A stretch of 64,000 bases of DNA from Hyphomicrobiales bacterium (GTDB lineage: Bacteria; Pseudomonadota; Alphaproteobacteria; Rhizobiales; Beijerinckiaceae), in contig UBZM01000030.1 of assembly GCA_900470095.1 (NCBI GenBank), forward strand, positions 1 to 64,000, in the 5' to 3' direction. Position numbers and translations under genes: made by a program. The notes under the pieces are model-generated. The model did not search any database and was not told the origin of the DNA. It saw nothing but the letters and a program-made list of their open reading frames with translations. The stretch's first letter is position 1. Each line of letters starts with the position of its first letter. Below, piece by piece: positions 1 through 8,439 of this stretch.

Positions 1-1209
1 GATCTTGTTGGCCTTCTCGAGGCTGAACTCGTATTTCAGCTTCTCCGACTTGAACTGCTTCGGCTGGTTCACGAAGCTCGCCGTCGCGATGCCGCCGCGG
101 CCATAGATGAACTTCTGGATCGAGTCGCGGTCGATCAGCAGGTTGATCGCCTGGCGCACGGCCGGGTCGCTCAACGTCGGGTGCTTGGTCTTGACGCTCG
201 AACGCTCGCCGTCGACCTCGGTCCACGGGTCGGTGGTGTTCAGGGTGATGAACTCCACGTCGCCGGCCTGCGCTGCACTGATCCTGCCGCGGCCACCCGT
301 CTCCATGCGCTTGAGGACTTCGTCTTCGACCAGCGTATCCCAGGCGTAGTCGTATTCGCCGGTCTGCAGCACGGCGCGCGCCGCCGAGATCGCGTCACCG
401 CCGCCCTTAACCTCGAGCGTGTCGAAATGCGGCTTGTTCTGAACGTGGTAATTCTCGTTGCGCGTGCCGGTGAGGACGTCGCCCGGCTTGAAGTCGACGA
501 ACTTGTAGGGGCCGGTGCCGACCGGCTTCAGGTTGGCCGGAGCCTCACGCGACTTGGCGCCCTTGTACTCGCCGAAATGGTGCTTCGGGATGATCATGCC
601 GGCGACGCCGACGAAAGCATCGGCCCAGAACGGCGTCGCTTCCTTGAAGATCACCTTGACGGTGTGGGAGTCGATCTTCTCGACCTTGATGTCCTTGTAG
701 GCGCCGGTGGTGTAGGCAGCGGTCGCCGGATCGGCGGCATATTCCCAGGTGAAGACGACGTCATCGGCGGTGAACGGCTTGCCGTCATGCCAGGTCACGC
801 CCTGCTTCAGCTTCCAGGTGACGCTTTTGCCGTCCTCGGAGAGGCCGCCATTGGCCTTGGTGGGAGCTTCGGCCGCGAGCTGCGGGAAGAGATTGCCCTC
901 CTTGTCCCAGCCGGCGAGCGGCTCGTAGAAGACGCGCGAGGCGACCTGGTCCTTGGTGCCGGAGGCGAAATGCGGGTTCAGCAGGGTCGGAGCCTGCCAG
1001 AGCAGGATCTTCAACGGTCCACCGCCGCCAGCCTTCGTCGGCTTGTATTCGATCGTTGCGTTCGCCATTGCGACGCCGTTCCAGGCAAGGATCTGGCTCG
1101 CGATCGGCGCCGTGATACCCACAGCCGCCATTCTCTGAATAAAGGACCGCCGCGAAAGGCGCCCTTCCTTCAGATTGTTCACCATCCCCTGGATATCTTG
1201 ACTATTCAT
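1..1209 (-). CDS. ABC transporter substrate-binding protein, family 5 (peptide/opine type), 3' end outside window
   Basis: This is the N-terminal 403 residues of a periplasmic oligopeptide/dipeptide-type binding protein (SBP family 5, DppA/OppA-like). The reading frame runs off the left edge, so the C-terminus is missing. The start chosen is the ATG at 1209. Residues about 18-27 read RLSRRSFIQR, a twin-arginine motif followed by a hydrophobic stretch, so Tat export is likely. Family hallmarks visible are LNPHFASG near the mature N-terminus, GVTWHDGKPFTADDVVFTWE, PVGTGPYKFVDFKPGD and the region around NLLIDRDSIQKFIYG. Such proteins deliver peptides, opines or nickel complexes to a DppBCDF-type transporter; those genes presumably lie to the left. 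The substrate cannot be read from the sequence. Confidence 0.93.
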   Translation of the reverse strand, partial: MNSQDIQGMVNNLKEGRLSRRSFIQRMAAVGITAPIASQILAWNGVAMANATIEYKPTKAGGGGPLKILLWQAPTLLNPHFASGTKDQVASRVFYEPLAGWDKEGNLFPQLAAEAPTKANGGLSEDGKSVTWKLKQGVTWHDGKPFTADDVVFTWEYAADPATAAYTTGAYKDIKVEKIDSHTVKVIFKEATPFWADAFVGVAGMIIPKHHFGEYKGAKSREAPANLKPVGTGPYKFVDFKPGDVLTGTRNENYHVQNKPHFDTLEVKGGGDAISAARAVLQTGEYDYAWDTLVEDEVLKRMETGGRGRISAAQAGDVEFITLNTTDPWTEVDGERSSVKTKHPTLSDPAVRQAINLLIDRDSIQKFIYGRGGIATASFVNQPKQFKSEKLKYEFSLEKANKI

Positions 1210-1414
1210 GACTTACCCTCGGATTCACATGACAAGATACCAGCCACTATACTGGCCAGATCCAGCCTTCTTTTATTGAGTCTAAAACGAGACGATGCTT
1301 TGGACCCAATGCTCGTGGTAAGAGCTACAGAATTAAGCCCGGCTTAAGGCAATGGGCTAAGGTGGCGCTTAAGGTCCGCGCCCGGCACAAGTCGGATATG
1401 CGGATGCCGCGGGC

Positions 1415-1765
1415 CTAAGGGACGAACGTGCGAAAGCACCCTTGATCCGCACGCAACAGGGTTATTTTCTCGGAGGGCCTGCCGATGAAGCTTCCAGAGG
1501 GGTCCGTGGATCCCTGTATGATCTGGCCACCGTGACCCATTCCCTGTGCAGTCGAGAACATGAATTGCCCATATTGGTTGTTGTCGACTTCCACCCGGAA
1601 CCCATGCGAGCTCAGTTCATCCTTGAGCCTGGAATAATCGCTCCCAAGAGGGTACTCCGCCGCAATATGCGCCCTGAATTCGTGTCCATCCAAGGGAAAA
1701 TCCGGCCCGCAGGCCGCCAGTACGAGGCACATCGCGGCGGCGCCGTAGGCTTTACTCGATCCCAT
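1415..1765 (-). CDS. small predicted lipoprotein, unknown function
   Basis: A 116-residue protein starting at the ATG at 1765; an in-frame ATG at 1813 is also possible. Residues 1-19 form a short lipoprotein signal, with a hydrophobic stretch ending LVLAAC, so Cys19 is the likely lipidated residue. The mature part (about 97 residues) is polar and contains a Gly/Ser-rich loop with no motif I recognise. It stands alone: the gene to its left is the divergent-looking but same-strand binding protein 205 bp away, and the carbonic anhydrase to the right is on the other strand. Expression as a membrane-anchored periplasmic protein is inferred from the lipobox only. Confidence 0.6.
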   Translation of the reverse strand: MGSSKAYGAAAMCLVLAACGPDFPLDGHEFRAHIAAEYPLGSDYSRLKDELSSHGFRVEVDNNQYGQFMFSTAQGMGHGGQIIQGSTDPSGSFIGRPSEKITLLRADQGCFRTFVP

Positions 1766-2177
1766 TCTCAACGCCGCCTCGATCCAAGCTCGTTTCGACC
1801 AAAACACTCTCATTGCGAGATCGCTGAAGCAATTGGGCCTTCGTTCCCTACGTCAGCTCTGAACTCGTTTCCCGTGACGCTTGGAGAGCGCCCGTTCTTC
1901 ATGCTGCCCCGAGGTCGGACGCCTGCCCTCTCCGGGGCCGCCCAGGCTTTCCGTCCGGTGCCGGCCTGCACGCAGGACTTATGGAGCGCTGCAATGGGCC
2001 TGGCTCAGGCAAGTCACGCATGACGCCCCTCTGCGCAATTAGGGCTTCGCAGCATTCCCGTCCTGTAGCAGTAATACGGCGCAGGCTGGGCCGGAAAACC
2101 TGACGGCAAATGGTGAATCGCCGCTCTGAGCGGCCGGGCTGCACGCCATGCAGGCCGTTATGGAGGAGTCCTTCGTC
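1766..2177. other. intergenic region without a supported gene
   Basis: About 410 bp between the lipoprotein gene (minus strand) and the carbonic anhydrase gene (plus strand). Short open frames here have no recognisable domain. The region must hold the two divergent promoters, but no clear -35/-10 pair stands out. A strong Shine-Dalgarno sequence, GGAGGAG at 2162-2168, serves the carbonic anhydrase. Confidence 0.5.
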
Positions 2178-2894
2178 ATGTGTGATCTCTGCTGCTCGCC
2201 CGTGTCAGGCCTGTCCCGCCGGGGCCTCTTTGCCGGCATGGCGGCCCTTGCCGGCGCCGCCGCCCTGCCCCGGCAGGCCTTCGCCCAGGCGGCGCCCCCG
2301 CAGAATGCGATCTCGCCGGACGAGGTGCTGAAGCGGCTGATGGAGGGCAATGCGCGCTATGCGGCCAATACTCCTGCCAACCAGGATTATTCGGCCGGCC
2401 GGGCCGCCCGCGCCAGCGCCCAATATCCGGTCGCCGCGATCCTGAGCTGCGCGGATTCGCGGGTCTCGCCGGAACTCGCCTTCGACCAGGGCCCCGGCGA
2501 CCTCTTCGTGGTCCGCCTCGCCGGCAATTTCGTCAATGACGATGGCCTGGCCAGCCTCGAATATGCCGTGAAATACCTCAACACGCCGCTCGTCATGGTC
2601 CTTGGACATTCGGGCTGCGGCGCGGTCGACGCCACGATCAAGGTCGTGCGGGACAAGGCGACCCTGCCGGGCCACCTGCAGGAGATGGTGCGCGAGATCA
2701 GGCCGGCGGTCGAGGCCGCCAAGGCCGGCAAGCCGGACGACCTCCTCGCCGCAGCGATCACGGAAAATGTCCGCCGCGGCAGACGCCGGCTCGAGACCGC
2801 CAAGCCGATCCTCGCGGAGTTCGTCGCAAGCAGGAAGATCAAGGTGGTCGGGGCGCATTACGAGCTGGCGAGCGGCAAGATCACGCTGGTATGA
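2178..2894 (+). CDS. beta-class carbonic anhydrase with Tat signal
   Basis: A 238-residue zinc enzyme interconverting CO2 and bicarbonate. The ATG at 2178 is preferred over the upstream in-frame ATG at 2148 because GGAGGAG ends 9 nt before it. Residues 11-20 (GLSRRGLFAG) are a twin-arginine motif followed by an Ala-rich hydrophobic segment to about residue 37, so the mature enzyme should be periplasmic. Zinc and active-site residues are visible: Cys91-x-Asp93-x-Arg95 and His144-xx-Cys147 (GHSGCGAV). Length is normal for a bacterial beta-CA plus signal peptide. The motif SRRGLF is close to the Tat consensus. No operon partners; the next gene is a LysR regulator 148 bp downstream. Confidence 0.95.
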   Translation: MCDLCCSPVSGLSRRGLFAGMAALAGAAALPRQAFAQAAPPQNAISPDEVLKRLMEGNARYAANTPANQDYSAGRAARASAQYPVAAILSCADSRVSPELAFDQGPGDLFVVRLAGNFVNDDGLASLEYAVKYLNTPLVMVLGHSGCGAVDATIKVVRDKATLPGHLQEMVREIRPAVEAAKAGKPDDLLAAAITENVRRGRRRLETAKPILAEFVASRKIKVVGAHYELASGKITLV

Positions 2895-3042
2895 CGCTTG
2901 GAGGGAGGCGCCGGTCGCCCCCCTCGGGAGTGAGCCGCGCGATCTGCCCTTCTCTCGACTTCCGCTTTCATGCCCTCTCCGTTAGGCACGCGGGGAAAGT
3001 GAGGGGAACACTCCCCGCAAGTCGATCGAACAGGGAACTGGC

Positions 3043-4008
3043 GTGCGCAAACTTGGCTTTGACCTGCGTCAGCTGGAGATCTTCCGGGCCGCTGTTTCCG
3101 CCGGAACGCTTACGGAAGCCGGACGCATGCTCGGACTCACTCAATCCGCCGTGTCCCAGGTCATAGCGTCATTGGAGAAGGAGTTCGAGGTTTCGCTGAT
3201 CGACCGCAGTATTCGTCCGGTTCAGGTCACCACGGCGGGCCGAATGCTGCTGGAACGTGCGGAAGCGCTGCTCACCGAGGCCACCGAGCTCGACATCAAT
3301 CTGCGTCGGATGAGCCGAAACGCGACGCCGACCCTCAGGATTTCGATGGTCGCTTCGCTGACCACGGTCGTTGGTCCGCAATTCGTGCGCGAACTCGGCC
3401 ATTCCTTCAAGCGCTGTTCGCTCTTCGCAAACCTGCGCGGGGTCAGCGAACAGCAGTTCCGCAGCCGGGAGATCGACATCCTGATCGGCGTCGACCTGTT
3501 GCGCGAAACCGACGTGGCGCTCACCATTCCCCTGCTGATCGAGCCCTTTGCCCTGCTACTGCCGGAGGCCTGGGACAAGCCCGTCGCGAGCCTGGCGGAT
3601 CTCCAGGGTCTCAGCTTCATCCGTCACACCCAGCGGACCAGCGCAGGCAGGCAGATCGAGCAGGCGATCCGCCAGCGCAGGCTCGATTTTCCCCGTGAAT
3701 TCGAAAGCGACACGGCGGACACGATCGCGACGATGGTGTCCGCCGGATTGGGCTGGACGATCACGACGCCGCTGATTGCCCTGCAGACGCGGGAGCGGCT
3801 GCGCGGAACGCGTCTCGTCGCCTTGCCGGCCATGAAACTGAGGCGGCGTGTTGACCTCTATGCCCGGAAGTCCGAGCTCGGAACGATCCCGCAGGAGGTG
3901 GCTCAGCTTCTCTGCAAACTCCTGCGGACCCAGGCCCTCCCCCTCCTCCGCGACATGGCGCCGTGGATGGGGGATCAGTTCCACCTGTTCGAGCAGGAGA
4001 AAGGCTGA
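3043..4008 (+). CDS. LysR-family transcriptional regulator
   Basis: A 321-residue regulator beginning at a GTG codon. Residues 5-65 form the winged helix-turn-helix of LysR proteins (LRQLEIFRAAVSAGTLTEAG, then QSAVSQVIASLEKEF), and residues 95 to about 300 the periplasmic-binding-protein-like effector domain. It is convergent with the amino acid transporter genes on the minus strand, leaving only 35 bp between the two stops. That position makes it a plausible, unproven regulator of the transporter; no binding site was identified. Target and effector are unknown. Confidence 0.92.
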   Translation: MRKLGFDLRQLEIFRAAVSAGTLTEAGRMLGLTQSAVSQVIASLEKEFEVSLIDRSIRPVQVTTAGRMLLERAEALLTEATELDINLRRMSRNATPTLRISMVASLTTVVGPQFVRELGHSFKRCSLFANLRGVSEQQFRSREIDILIGVDLLRETDVALTIPLLIEPFALLLPEAWDKPVASLADLQGLSFIRHTQRTSAGRQIEQAIRQRRLDFPREFESDTADTIATMVSAGLGWTITTPLIALQTRERLRGTRLVALPAMKLRRRVDLYARKSELGTIPQEVAQLLCKLLRTQALPLLRDMAPWMGDQFHLFEQEKG

Positions 4009-4043
4009 ACTCCTGCCTTTCCTCCTGCTTGCCGTCCTCCGGA

Positions 4044-4874
4044 TCAGTCCAGCGGCTTGCCGTTGATCGCGATGCTCTTGAGCCCACTCGGCTGAACGCC
4101 GTATTTGTCGACGATCGCCTGGTAGCTGCCGTCGGCAATCATCGCCTTCAACGCTGCAGCCACCGCGTCCCGCAGCCCGGGATTCTTCTTGGAGACGCCG
4201 ATGCCCTGATAGGTCATCGCGAACGGCTCTCCCAGGAGCTTGTAGGTATTGGCTTCGAGACCCATCAGGTAAGGCAGGGTTTCATTCCCCTGCGCGCCGG
4301 CGTCGATACGCCCCTGGCGCAGTTGAGCCCGCGCATCGGCCGAGCCTTCGGTACCCAGGATCTTGACCGCCGGCTTGCCCGACTTGACGCAGTTCTCCTG
4401 GCTCCAGCTCTCGATCTCCTTGGGGAAATTGGTTCGGCGGCTGGCTCCAACCGTCTTGCCACAGAGGTCGGCCACGGATTTGAATTCATCCGTCCGCTTC
4501 TGCTGGACGAAGTACTGCACGCCTGACTGCATGTAATCGACGAAATCGATGAGTTCGCGCCGCTCGGGCAGATCGTTCATGCCGGCCAGGATCAGGTCGA
4601 CCCGCTCGGTCGTGACCGCACTGATCATCTGCTCGAAACTGGTTTCCTGCCACTCCACCTTGACGCCGAGCCGCTGGCCAATCGCGTTCCCGACATCGAT
4701 GTCGTATCCGCTCAGCGTGTTCGTGGCCGGATCCTTGAAGGTGACGGGCGGATAGTTCGCCACGGTGGCAATAACGATCTTTCCGGCCGTTTTGAATTTT
4801 TCCGGCACGGCCTGCGCGTGAGCGCAGGACAAACTGGCGAGTAAAGCCGCGACGGCACATGCATGGATCTTCAT
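4044..4874 (-). CDS. amino acid ABC transporter substrate-binding protein (SBP family 3)
   Basis: A 276-residue periplasmic binding protein for polar amino acids or related compounds. A Sec signal peptide occupies residues 1 to about 20 (cleavage near AHA-QA). Family 3 features follow: a KIVIATVANYPPVTF strand, SGYDIDVGNAIGQRLGV, and WQETSFEQMISAVTTERVDL, which are typical of GlnH/HisJ-like proteins. It is the last gene of a minus-strand set with the ATPase (5015-5794) and permease (5791-6672). A two-hairpin repeat (4914-5013) separates it from the ATPase gene, which may set different expression levels within one transcript. The ligand cannot be deduced. Confidence 0.93.
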   Translation of the reverse strand: MKIHACAVAALLASLSCAHAQAVPEKFKTAGKIVIATVANYPPVTFKDPATNTLSGYDIDVGNAIGQRLGVKVEWQETSFEQMISAVTTERVDLILAGMNDLPERRELIDFVDYMQSGVQYFVQQKRTDEFKSVADLCGKTVGASRRTNFPKEIESWSQENCVKSGKPAVKILGTEGSADARAQLRQGRIDAGAQGNETLPYLMGLEANTYKLLGEPFAMTYQGIGVSKKNPGLRDAVAAALKAMIADGSYQAIVDKYGVQPSGLKSIAINGKPLD

Positions 4875-4913
4875 TTCCCACTCCTCTTCTGTGTTGAAAG
4901 CGAACGGCCGGCG

Positions 4914-5017
4914 CTAGATCGCCATGCGTCCGTTCGGACGCAGGCCAGGCGATCTAGATCCGTGTTGGGCATCGGATTTTTCGAAAACCGGATTCCACTT
5001 TTCGATCCGATGCTCTA
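4914..5017. repeat. dispersed two-hairpin repeat, copy R1
   Basis: Stem-loop A is CTAGATCGCC (4914-4923) pairing with GGCGATCTAG (4948-4957), with an inner perfect arm GCGTCCG (4926-4932)/CGGACGC (4935-4941). A short spacer carrying GTGTT follows. Stem-loop B is GCATCGGAT (4970-4978) pairing with ATCCGATGC (5005-5013), its loop holding the conserved ACCGGATTCCACTTTTCG core. The stop codon of the amino acid transporter ATPase gene (TAG, 5015-5017 on the minus strand) abuts stem B. Copies R2-R5 lie at 6784, 13620, 42699 and 49203. Confidence 0.9.
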
Positions 5018-5794
5018 GACGCGGACGGCCGAGATGAATTCCTGGGTGCGGCTGTGCTTCGGCGTGGACAGCAGCTGCTCCGGCCGGTCCACTTCGACGA
5101 TCTCGCCCCTGTCCATGAAGACGACGCGATCGGCGACTTCGCGGGCGAAGGCGAGCTCATGGGTGACGACGATCATCGTCATGCCGCTCCTGGCGAGATC
5201 CCGCATGACCTGCAGCACGTCGCCGACAAGTTCCGGATCGAGTGCGGAGGTCGGCTCATCGAACAGCATCAGGTCGGGCCTCATGGCCAGGCCGCGTGCG
5301 ATCGCCACCCGCTGCTGCTGGCCGCCCGAGAGCTGGCTCGGATAGGCGGTCTCCTTGTCGGCAAGGCCGACCTGGGCCAGCAGTGCCCGGGCCCGCTCGC
5401 GCGCCTGGCCAGGCTCCTCGCCCAGTACCTGCACCGGCCCTTCGACGATGTTTTCCAGCGCCGTGAAATGCGGGAAGAGATTGAAGCGCTGGAACACCAT
5501 GCCGATCGAGCGGCGCTGGCGGGCGATCTCGTGATCCTTGAGGTGGTAGAGCTTCTGCCCGTCCCGCCTGTATCCGACGAGCTCGGAATTGACCCAGATC
5601 GCTCCACCATCGATCTGCTCGAGTTGGTTGATGCAGCGCAGGAACGTGCTCTTTCCCGAGCCCGACGGGCCGATGACGCAGACGACCTCACCCCGCCTGA
5701 TATCGAGCGTGACGTTTTTCAGGGCCTCGAAGTCACCGAAGGTCTTGCGGATATCGATGGCCCGCACCAGCGGCGCAGCGTTGATGATCGTCAT
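5015..5794 (-). CDS. amino acid ABC transporter ATP-binding protein (GlnQ type)
   Basis: A 259-residue ABC ATPase that powers the neighbouring polar amino acid permease. Walker A is GPSGSGKST (residues 42-50), the signature is [17 protein letters not shown], and Walker B is [14 protein letters not shown]. The length and the [18 protein letters not shown] segment match the GlnQ/HisP group. Its ATG overlaps the end of the permease gene by 4 nt (ATGA), so the two are translationally coupled. The TAG stop coincides with the edge of repeat R1. A cytoplasmic, membrane-associated homodimer is expected from the family. Confidence 0.96.
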   Translation of the reverse strand: MTIINAAPLVRAIDIRKTFGDFEALKNVTLDIRRGEVVCVIGPSGSGKSTFLRCINQLEQIDGGAIWVNSELVGYRRDGQKLYHLKDHEIARQRRSIGMVFQRFNLFPHFTALENIVEGPVQVLGEEPGQARERARALLAQVGLADKETAYPSQLSGGQQQRVAIARGLAMRPDLMLFDEPTSALDPELVGDVLQVMRDLARSGMTMIVVTHELAFAREVADRVVFMDRGEIVEVDRPEQLLSTPKHSRTQEFISAVRV

Positions 5795-6672
5795 CGACGA
5801 CCTCCCCTGTCACCACGCCCGAAATACCGCTCGACGAAGCTCTGGCCGAAGCTCAGCAGGCTGACGATCCCAAGATACCAGATGCTGGCGACGAACAAGA
5901 GTTCAAGGACACGGGAATTGGCGTAGTATACTGTCTGCGCCGCATGAAGCATCTCGGAGTACTGGATCACGCTCGCCAGAGACGTGAGCTTGATCATTCC
6001 GATGAATTCATTGCCGACCGGTGGAACGATGACACGCATGGCCTGGGGCATGACGATCCTGCGCAACATCCGCATGCGCGTCATGCCGATCGCCTGGGCG
6101 GCTTCATATTGGCCCTGATCGACCGACTGGAGGCCGGCGCGAACGACTTCGGAGGTGTAGGCGCCCTGCTGGATGCCAAGCCCGAGCAGACCGGCCACGA
6201 ACGGGGTCATGACGTCCACCGTCCGGACATCGAACAGCCCGGGAAAGGCGATGCGCGGGAAGATCAGCGCGAGGTTGAACCAGATCAGCAGTTGAAGGAG
6301 CGCAGGCGCCGCCCGGAAGAGCCAGACATAGCCAATGGCGACGATGCGCAGGACCGGATTCTTGGACAGCCGCATGACTGCGAACACGACCCCGAGCACG
6401 ATCCCCAGGACCATCGCGAAGACCGCCAGCACGATCGTATTGGCCAATCCGTGCAGAATGGCGGGAGCCGTCAGGAACATCCCGACATAGCGCCACTCGA
6501 TGTCGCCCATCGCGAAGGCCCGCGCGATCGCGGCGAGAATGGCGAGGATCGCGGCAGCGGCAAGGAAGCGCCCGTAGTGCCGCTGCGGCATGATGGTGTA
6601 GTGAGCGATGCGAAATTCATCGGCAGGCAGTTCACCGGGGCCGGTCGCTGCCATCGTGGCTGTCTGTGTCAT
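5791..6672 (-). CDS. amino acid ABC transporter permease (HisM/GlnP type)
   Basis: An inner-membrane permease of the polar amino acid type. The chosen ATG at 6672 (293 residues) has GGAG about 6 nt upstream; an in-frame ATG at 6729 would add 19 residues. About five or six hydrophobic segments are visible, with a long cytoplasmic N-terminus before the first. The ATPase-docking EAA loop reads [19 protein letters not shown], followed by [20 protein letters not shown], diagnostic of the HisMQ/GlnP family. It overlaps the downstream ATPase gene by 4 nt. Only one permease is present, so a homodimer is the likely arrangement. Confidence 0.94.
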   Translation of the reverse strand: MTQTATMAATGPGELPADEFRIAHYTIMPQRHYGRFLAAAAILAILAAIARAFAMGDIEWRYVGMFLTAPAILHGLANTIVLAVFAMVLGIVLGVVFAVMRLSKNPVLRIVAIGYVWLFRAAPALLQLLIWFNLALIFPRIAFPGLFDVRTVDVMTPFVAGLLGLGIQQGAYTSEVVRAGLQSVDQGQYEAAQAIGMTRMRMLRRIVMPQAMRVIVPPVGNEFIGMIKLTSLASVIQYSEMLHAAQTVYYANSRVLELLFVASIWYLGIVSLLSFGQSFVERYFGRGDRGGRR

Positions 6673-6783
6673 GGCGGGCTCCGATCGCAGCAGCCAGCCA
6701 GCAACGCGCATGCGATGCATCTCATTCACTGATCCCCCTTGAGTGTTGGCGGCCCCGGAGCGCCAGGGCGCGTGCAGGCCGGC

Positions 6784-6889
6784 CTAGATCGCCCTGCGTC
6801 CGGTCGTACGCAGGAGCGGCGATCCAGTTCTTTGTTTGGGCATCGGATCTCTCCGAAAACCGGATTCCACTTTTCGGGCCGATACCCTA
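6784..6889. repeat. dispersed two-hairpin repeat, copy R2
   Basis: The same element as R1 in the same orientation. Stem A is CTAGATCGCC (6784-6793) with GGCGATCCAG (6818-6827, one mismatch) and inner arm GCGTCCG/CGTACGC. Stem B begins GCATCGG (6840-6846), carries the ACCGGATTCCACTTTTCGGG core, and closes imperfectly with CCGATAC (6879-6885). The TAG stop of the M20 peptidase gene (6887-6889, minus strand) sits at its right edge. It separates that gene from the amino acid permease gene. Confidence 0.88.
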
Positions 6890-8161
6890 GGTGGCCGGGC
6901 TCGTGGGGCGACCGAGATAGTCGACCGCGCACATCACGTGCAGCTTGAGGACGGCGATCGCCTCGTCCAGCGTGACATGTTCCTCATCGGTGCCCATGCT
7001 GATCGGGGACGGCCCGCAGATCAGCGCGGGGATGCCGCGCCAGCGCCAATAGCGCGTGTCGGTTCCGCCCAGGCTGCAGACGGGCGGCGCGTCGTGGCCG
7101 AGCAGGCCCTTCATGTTGTCGCGCAGGATCGTCGCCATCTCACCGAACGGGTCGGTGCTGCTTGCAGGATAGCTGTGGTCCTCGTTGACGAGCAGCGCGC
7201 AGCCGAACTCGGAGGCGAGGCTCTCGAGCTCGCCCCGGATCCGGTCGCGATCCGGACCGATCGGGAAGCGCATGTCCAGGTGGACGGAGCATTGCGTCGG
7301 GATCTGCGTCGCCTTCTGGCCGCCCTCGATGATGCCGGCATTGACCGTGATGCGCCGCGCGTTGTCCGCCGCCCCCTTCCCGAGATTGGCATCGGCCGCC
7401 GCGATGGTTTCGGGAGAGATCAGGATCGCGTCGATCTCGGGAGGCAGCGTCGCAAGCTGCCGGTGGTAGCGCTGATAGATCGCGTGAACCGCGTTGGTGA
7501 CCTGCTCGATCGGATTGTTGGCCCGGTGCGGATAGCCGCCATGGCCTCCCGGCCCCTTAGCCGACAGCGAGAAGCGCAGCGTGCCCTTTTCCATGAAGCG
7601 GACATTGGAGAGCCCGCTCGGTTCGCCGTTCAGGCAGCAATCGCCGGTGATCGCGTCCGCATGCTCGTCGAACAGGAACTTGGTACCGTAGCGGCCGCCC
7701 GATTGCTCATCCGATACGACGGTCAGCGTCAGGGCGCCGTTCAGACGATCCCGGTAGGGGTGAAGCAGGCAATAGGTCAGGATGGAGGCGAGCGTTCCGG
7801 TCTTCATGTCGGACGCCCCGCGGGCGACGATGCGGTCCTCCACGATCTCCGCCGCCCACAAGGCGTCGTCCGTTACCGGAAAGACATCCATGTGGCCGTT
7901 GAGGACGAGATGGCGCCCGGGCCGGGGGGCATCCCATCGCGCCAGGATATTGGGCATGTCGTCGCGGCAGGAGACCGTGCGGTGGGGAAGCCCGAAGCGG
8001 GCGAGAATGCCGCGCACGAAATCGGCCGCCTCGCGCATGTCGCCCGGCGGATTGACGCTCCGGATGCGCAGGAAATCCTGGAGAAGAGCGAGAAATTCGT
8101 CCCGCCGGTCGTCAATGACCTGGCAGAGTTCGGCCTTAAGGCTTTCGGTGCTGGATGGCAT
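6887..8161 (-). CDS. M20-family metallopeptidase (ArgE/DapE-type deacylase)
   Basis: A 424-residue zinc hydrolase from the ATG at 8161 (an in-frame ATG at 8227 would add 22 residues). The M20 family removes acyl groups from amino acids or cleaves small peptides. First metal motif is GHMDVF (His90, Asp92), the bridging Asp is in GASDMKTG (Asp118), and the catalytic glutamate lies in SDEQSGG (Glu152; the usual second Glu is Gln). The dimerisation insert follows (GPGGHGGYPHRANNPI). It lies upstream of the amino acid ABC genes on the same strand with repeat R2 between, suggesting that an imported N-acyl amino acid or peptide is its substrate; this is inference. Confidence 0.9.
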   Translation of the reverse strand: MPSSTESLKAELCQVIDDRRDEFLALLQDFLRIRSVNPPGDMREAADFVRGILARFGLPHRTVSCRDDMPNILARWDAPRPGRHLVLNGHMDVFPVTDDALWAAEIVEDRIVARGASDMKTGTLASILTYCLLHPYRDRLNGALTLTVVSDEQSGGRYGTKFLFDEHADAITGDCCLNGEPSGLSNVRFMEKGTLRFSLSAKGPGGHGGYPHRANNPIEQVTNAVHAIYQRYHRQLATLPPEIDAILISPETIAAADANLGKGAADNARRITVNAGIIEGGQKATQIPTQCSVHLDMRFPIGPDRDRIRGELESLASEFGCALLVNEDHSYPASSTDPFGEMATILRDNMKGLLGHDAPPVCSLGGTDTRYWRWRGIPALICGPSPISMGTDEEHVTLDEAIAVLKLHVMCAVDYLGRPTSPAT

Positions 8162-8439
8162 GCGTTTCTCGGCGGTGGTGCAAGCCCGAGGCATTGCGAT
8201 TTCGTCCGAGGGATGAATGCCAGTCACAGCACGAAGCGATATGACTATTAGCCAAATTAATGAATAAGATTAGCCCTCCTGCTTTTGTCCGGGGCGGCCT
8301 GGATTCGCAGGCCCGGCCCGAGCGGGCTGCTCTCCTTGGCCCCCCAGTCGGCGATTATTCCGCTGGAGTTGCATGAAGGTCGCTGGCCATGTGCGCCCTT
8401 CCCCTCGCTCGCCGGGAAGCGGCGCCCAGGGTCAGCCGA

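Noticed and set aside
181..1347. 388-codon plus-strand frame opposite the family 5 binding protein
   Set aside because: The minus strand carries a clear binding protein that runs off the window edge; the plus-strand frame has no domain.
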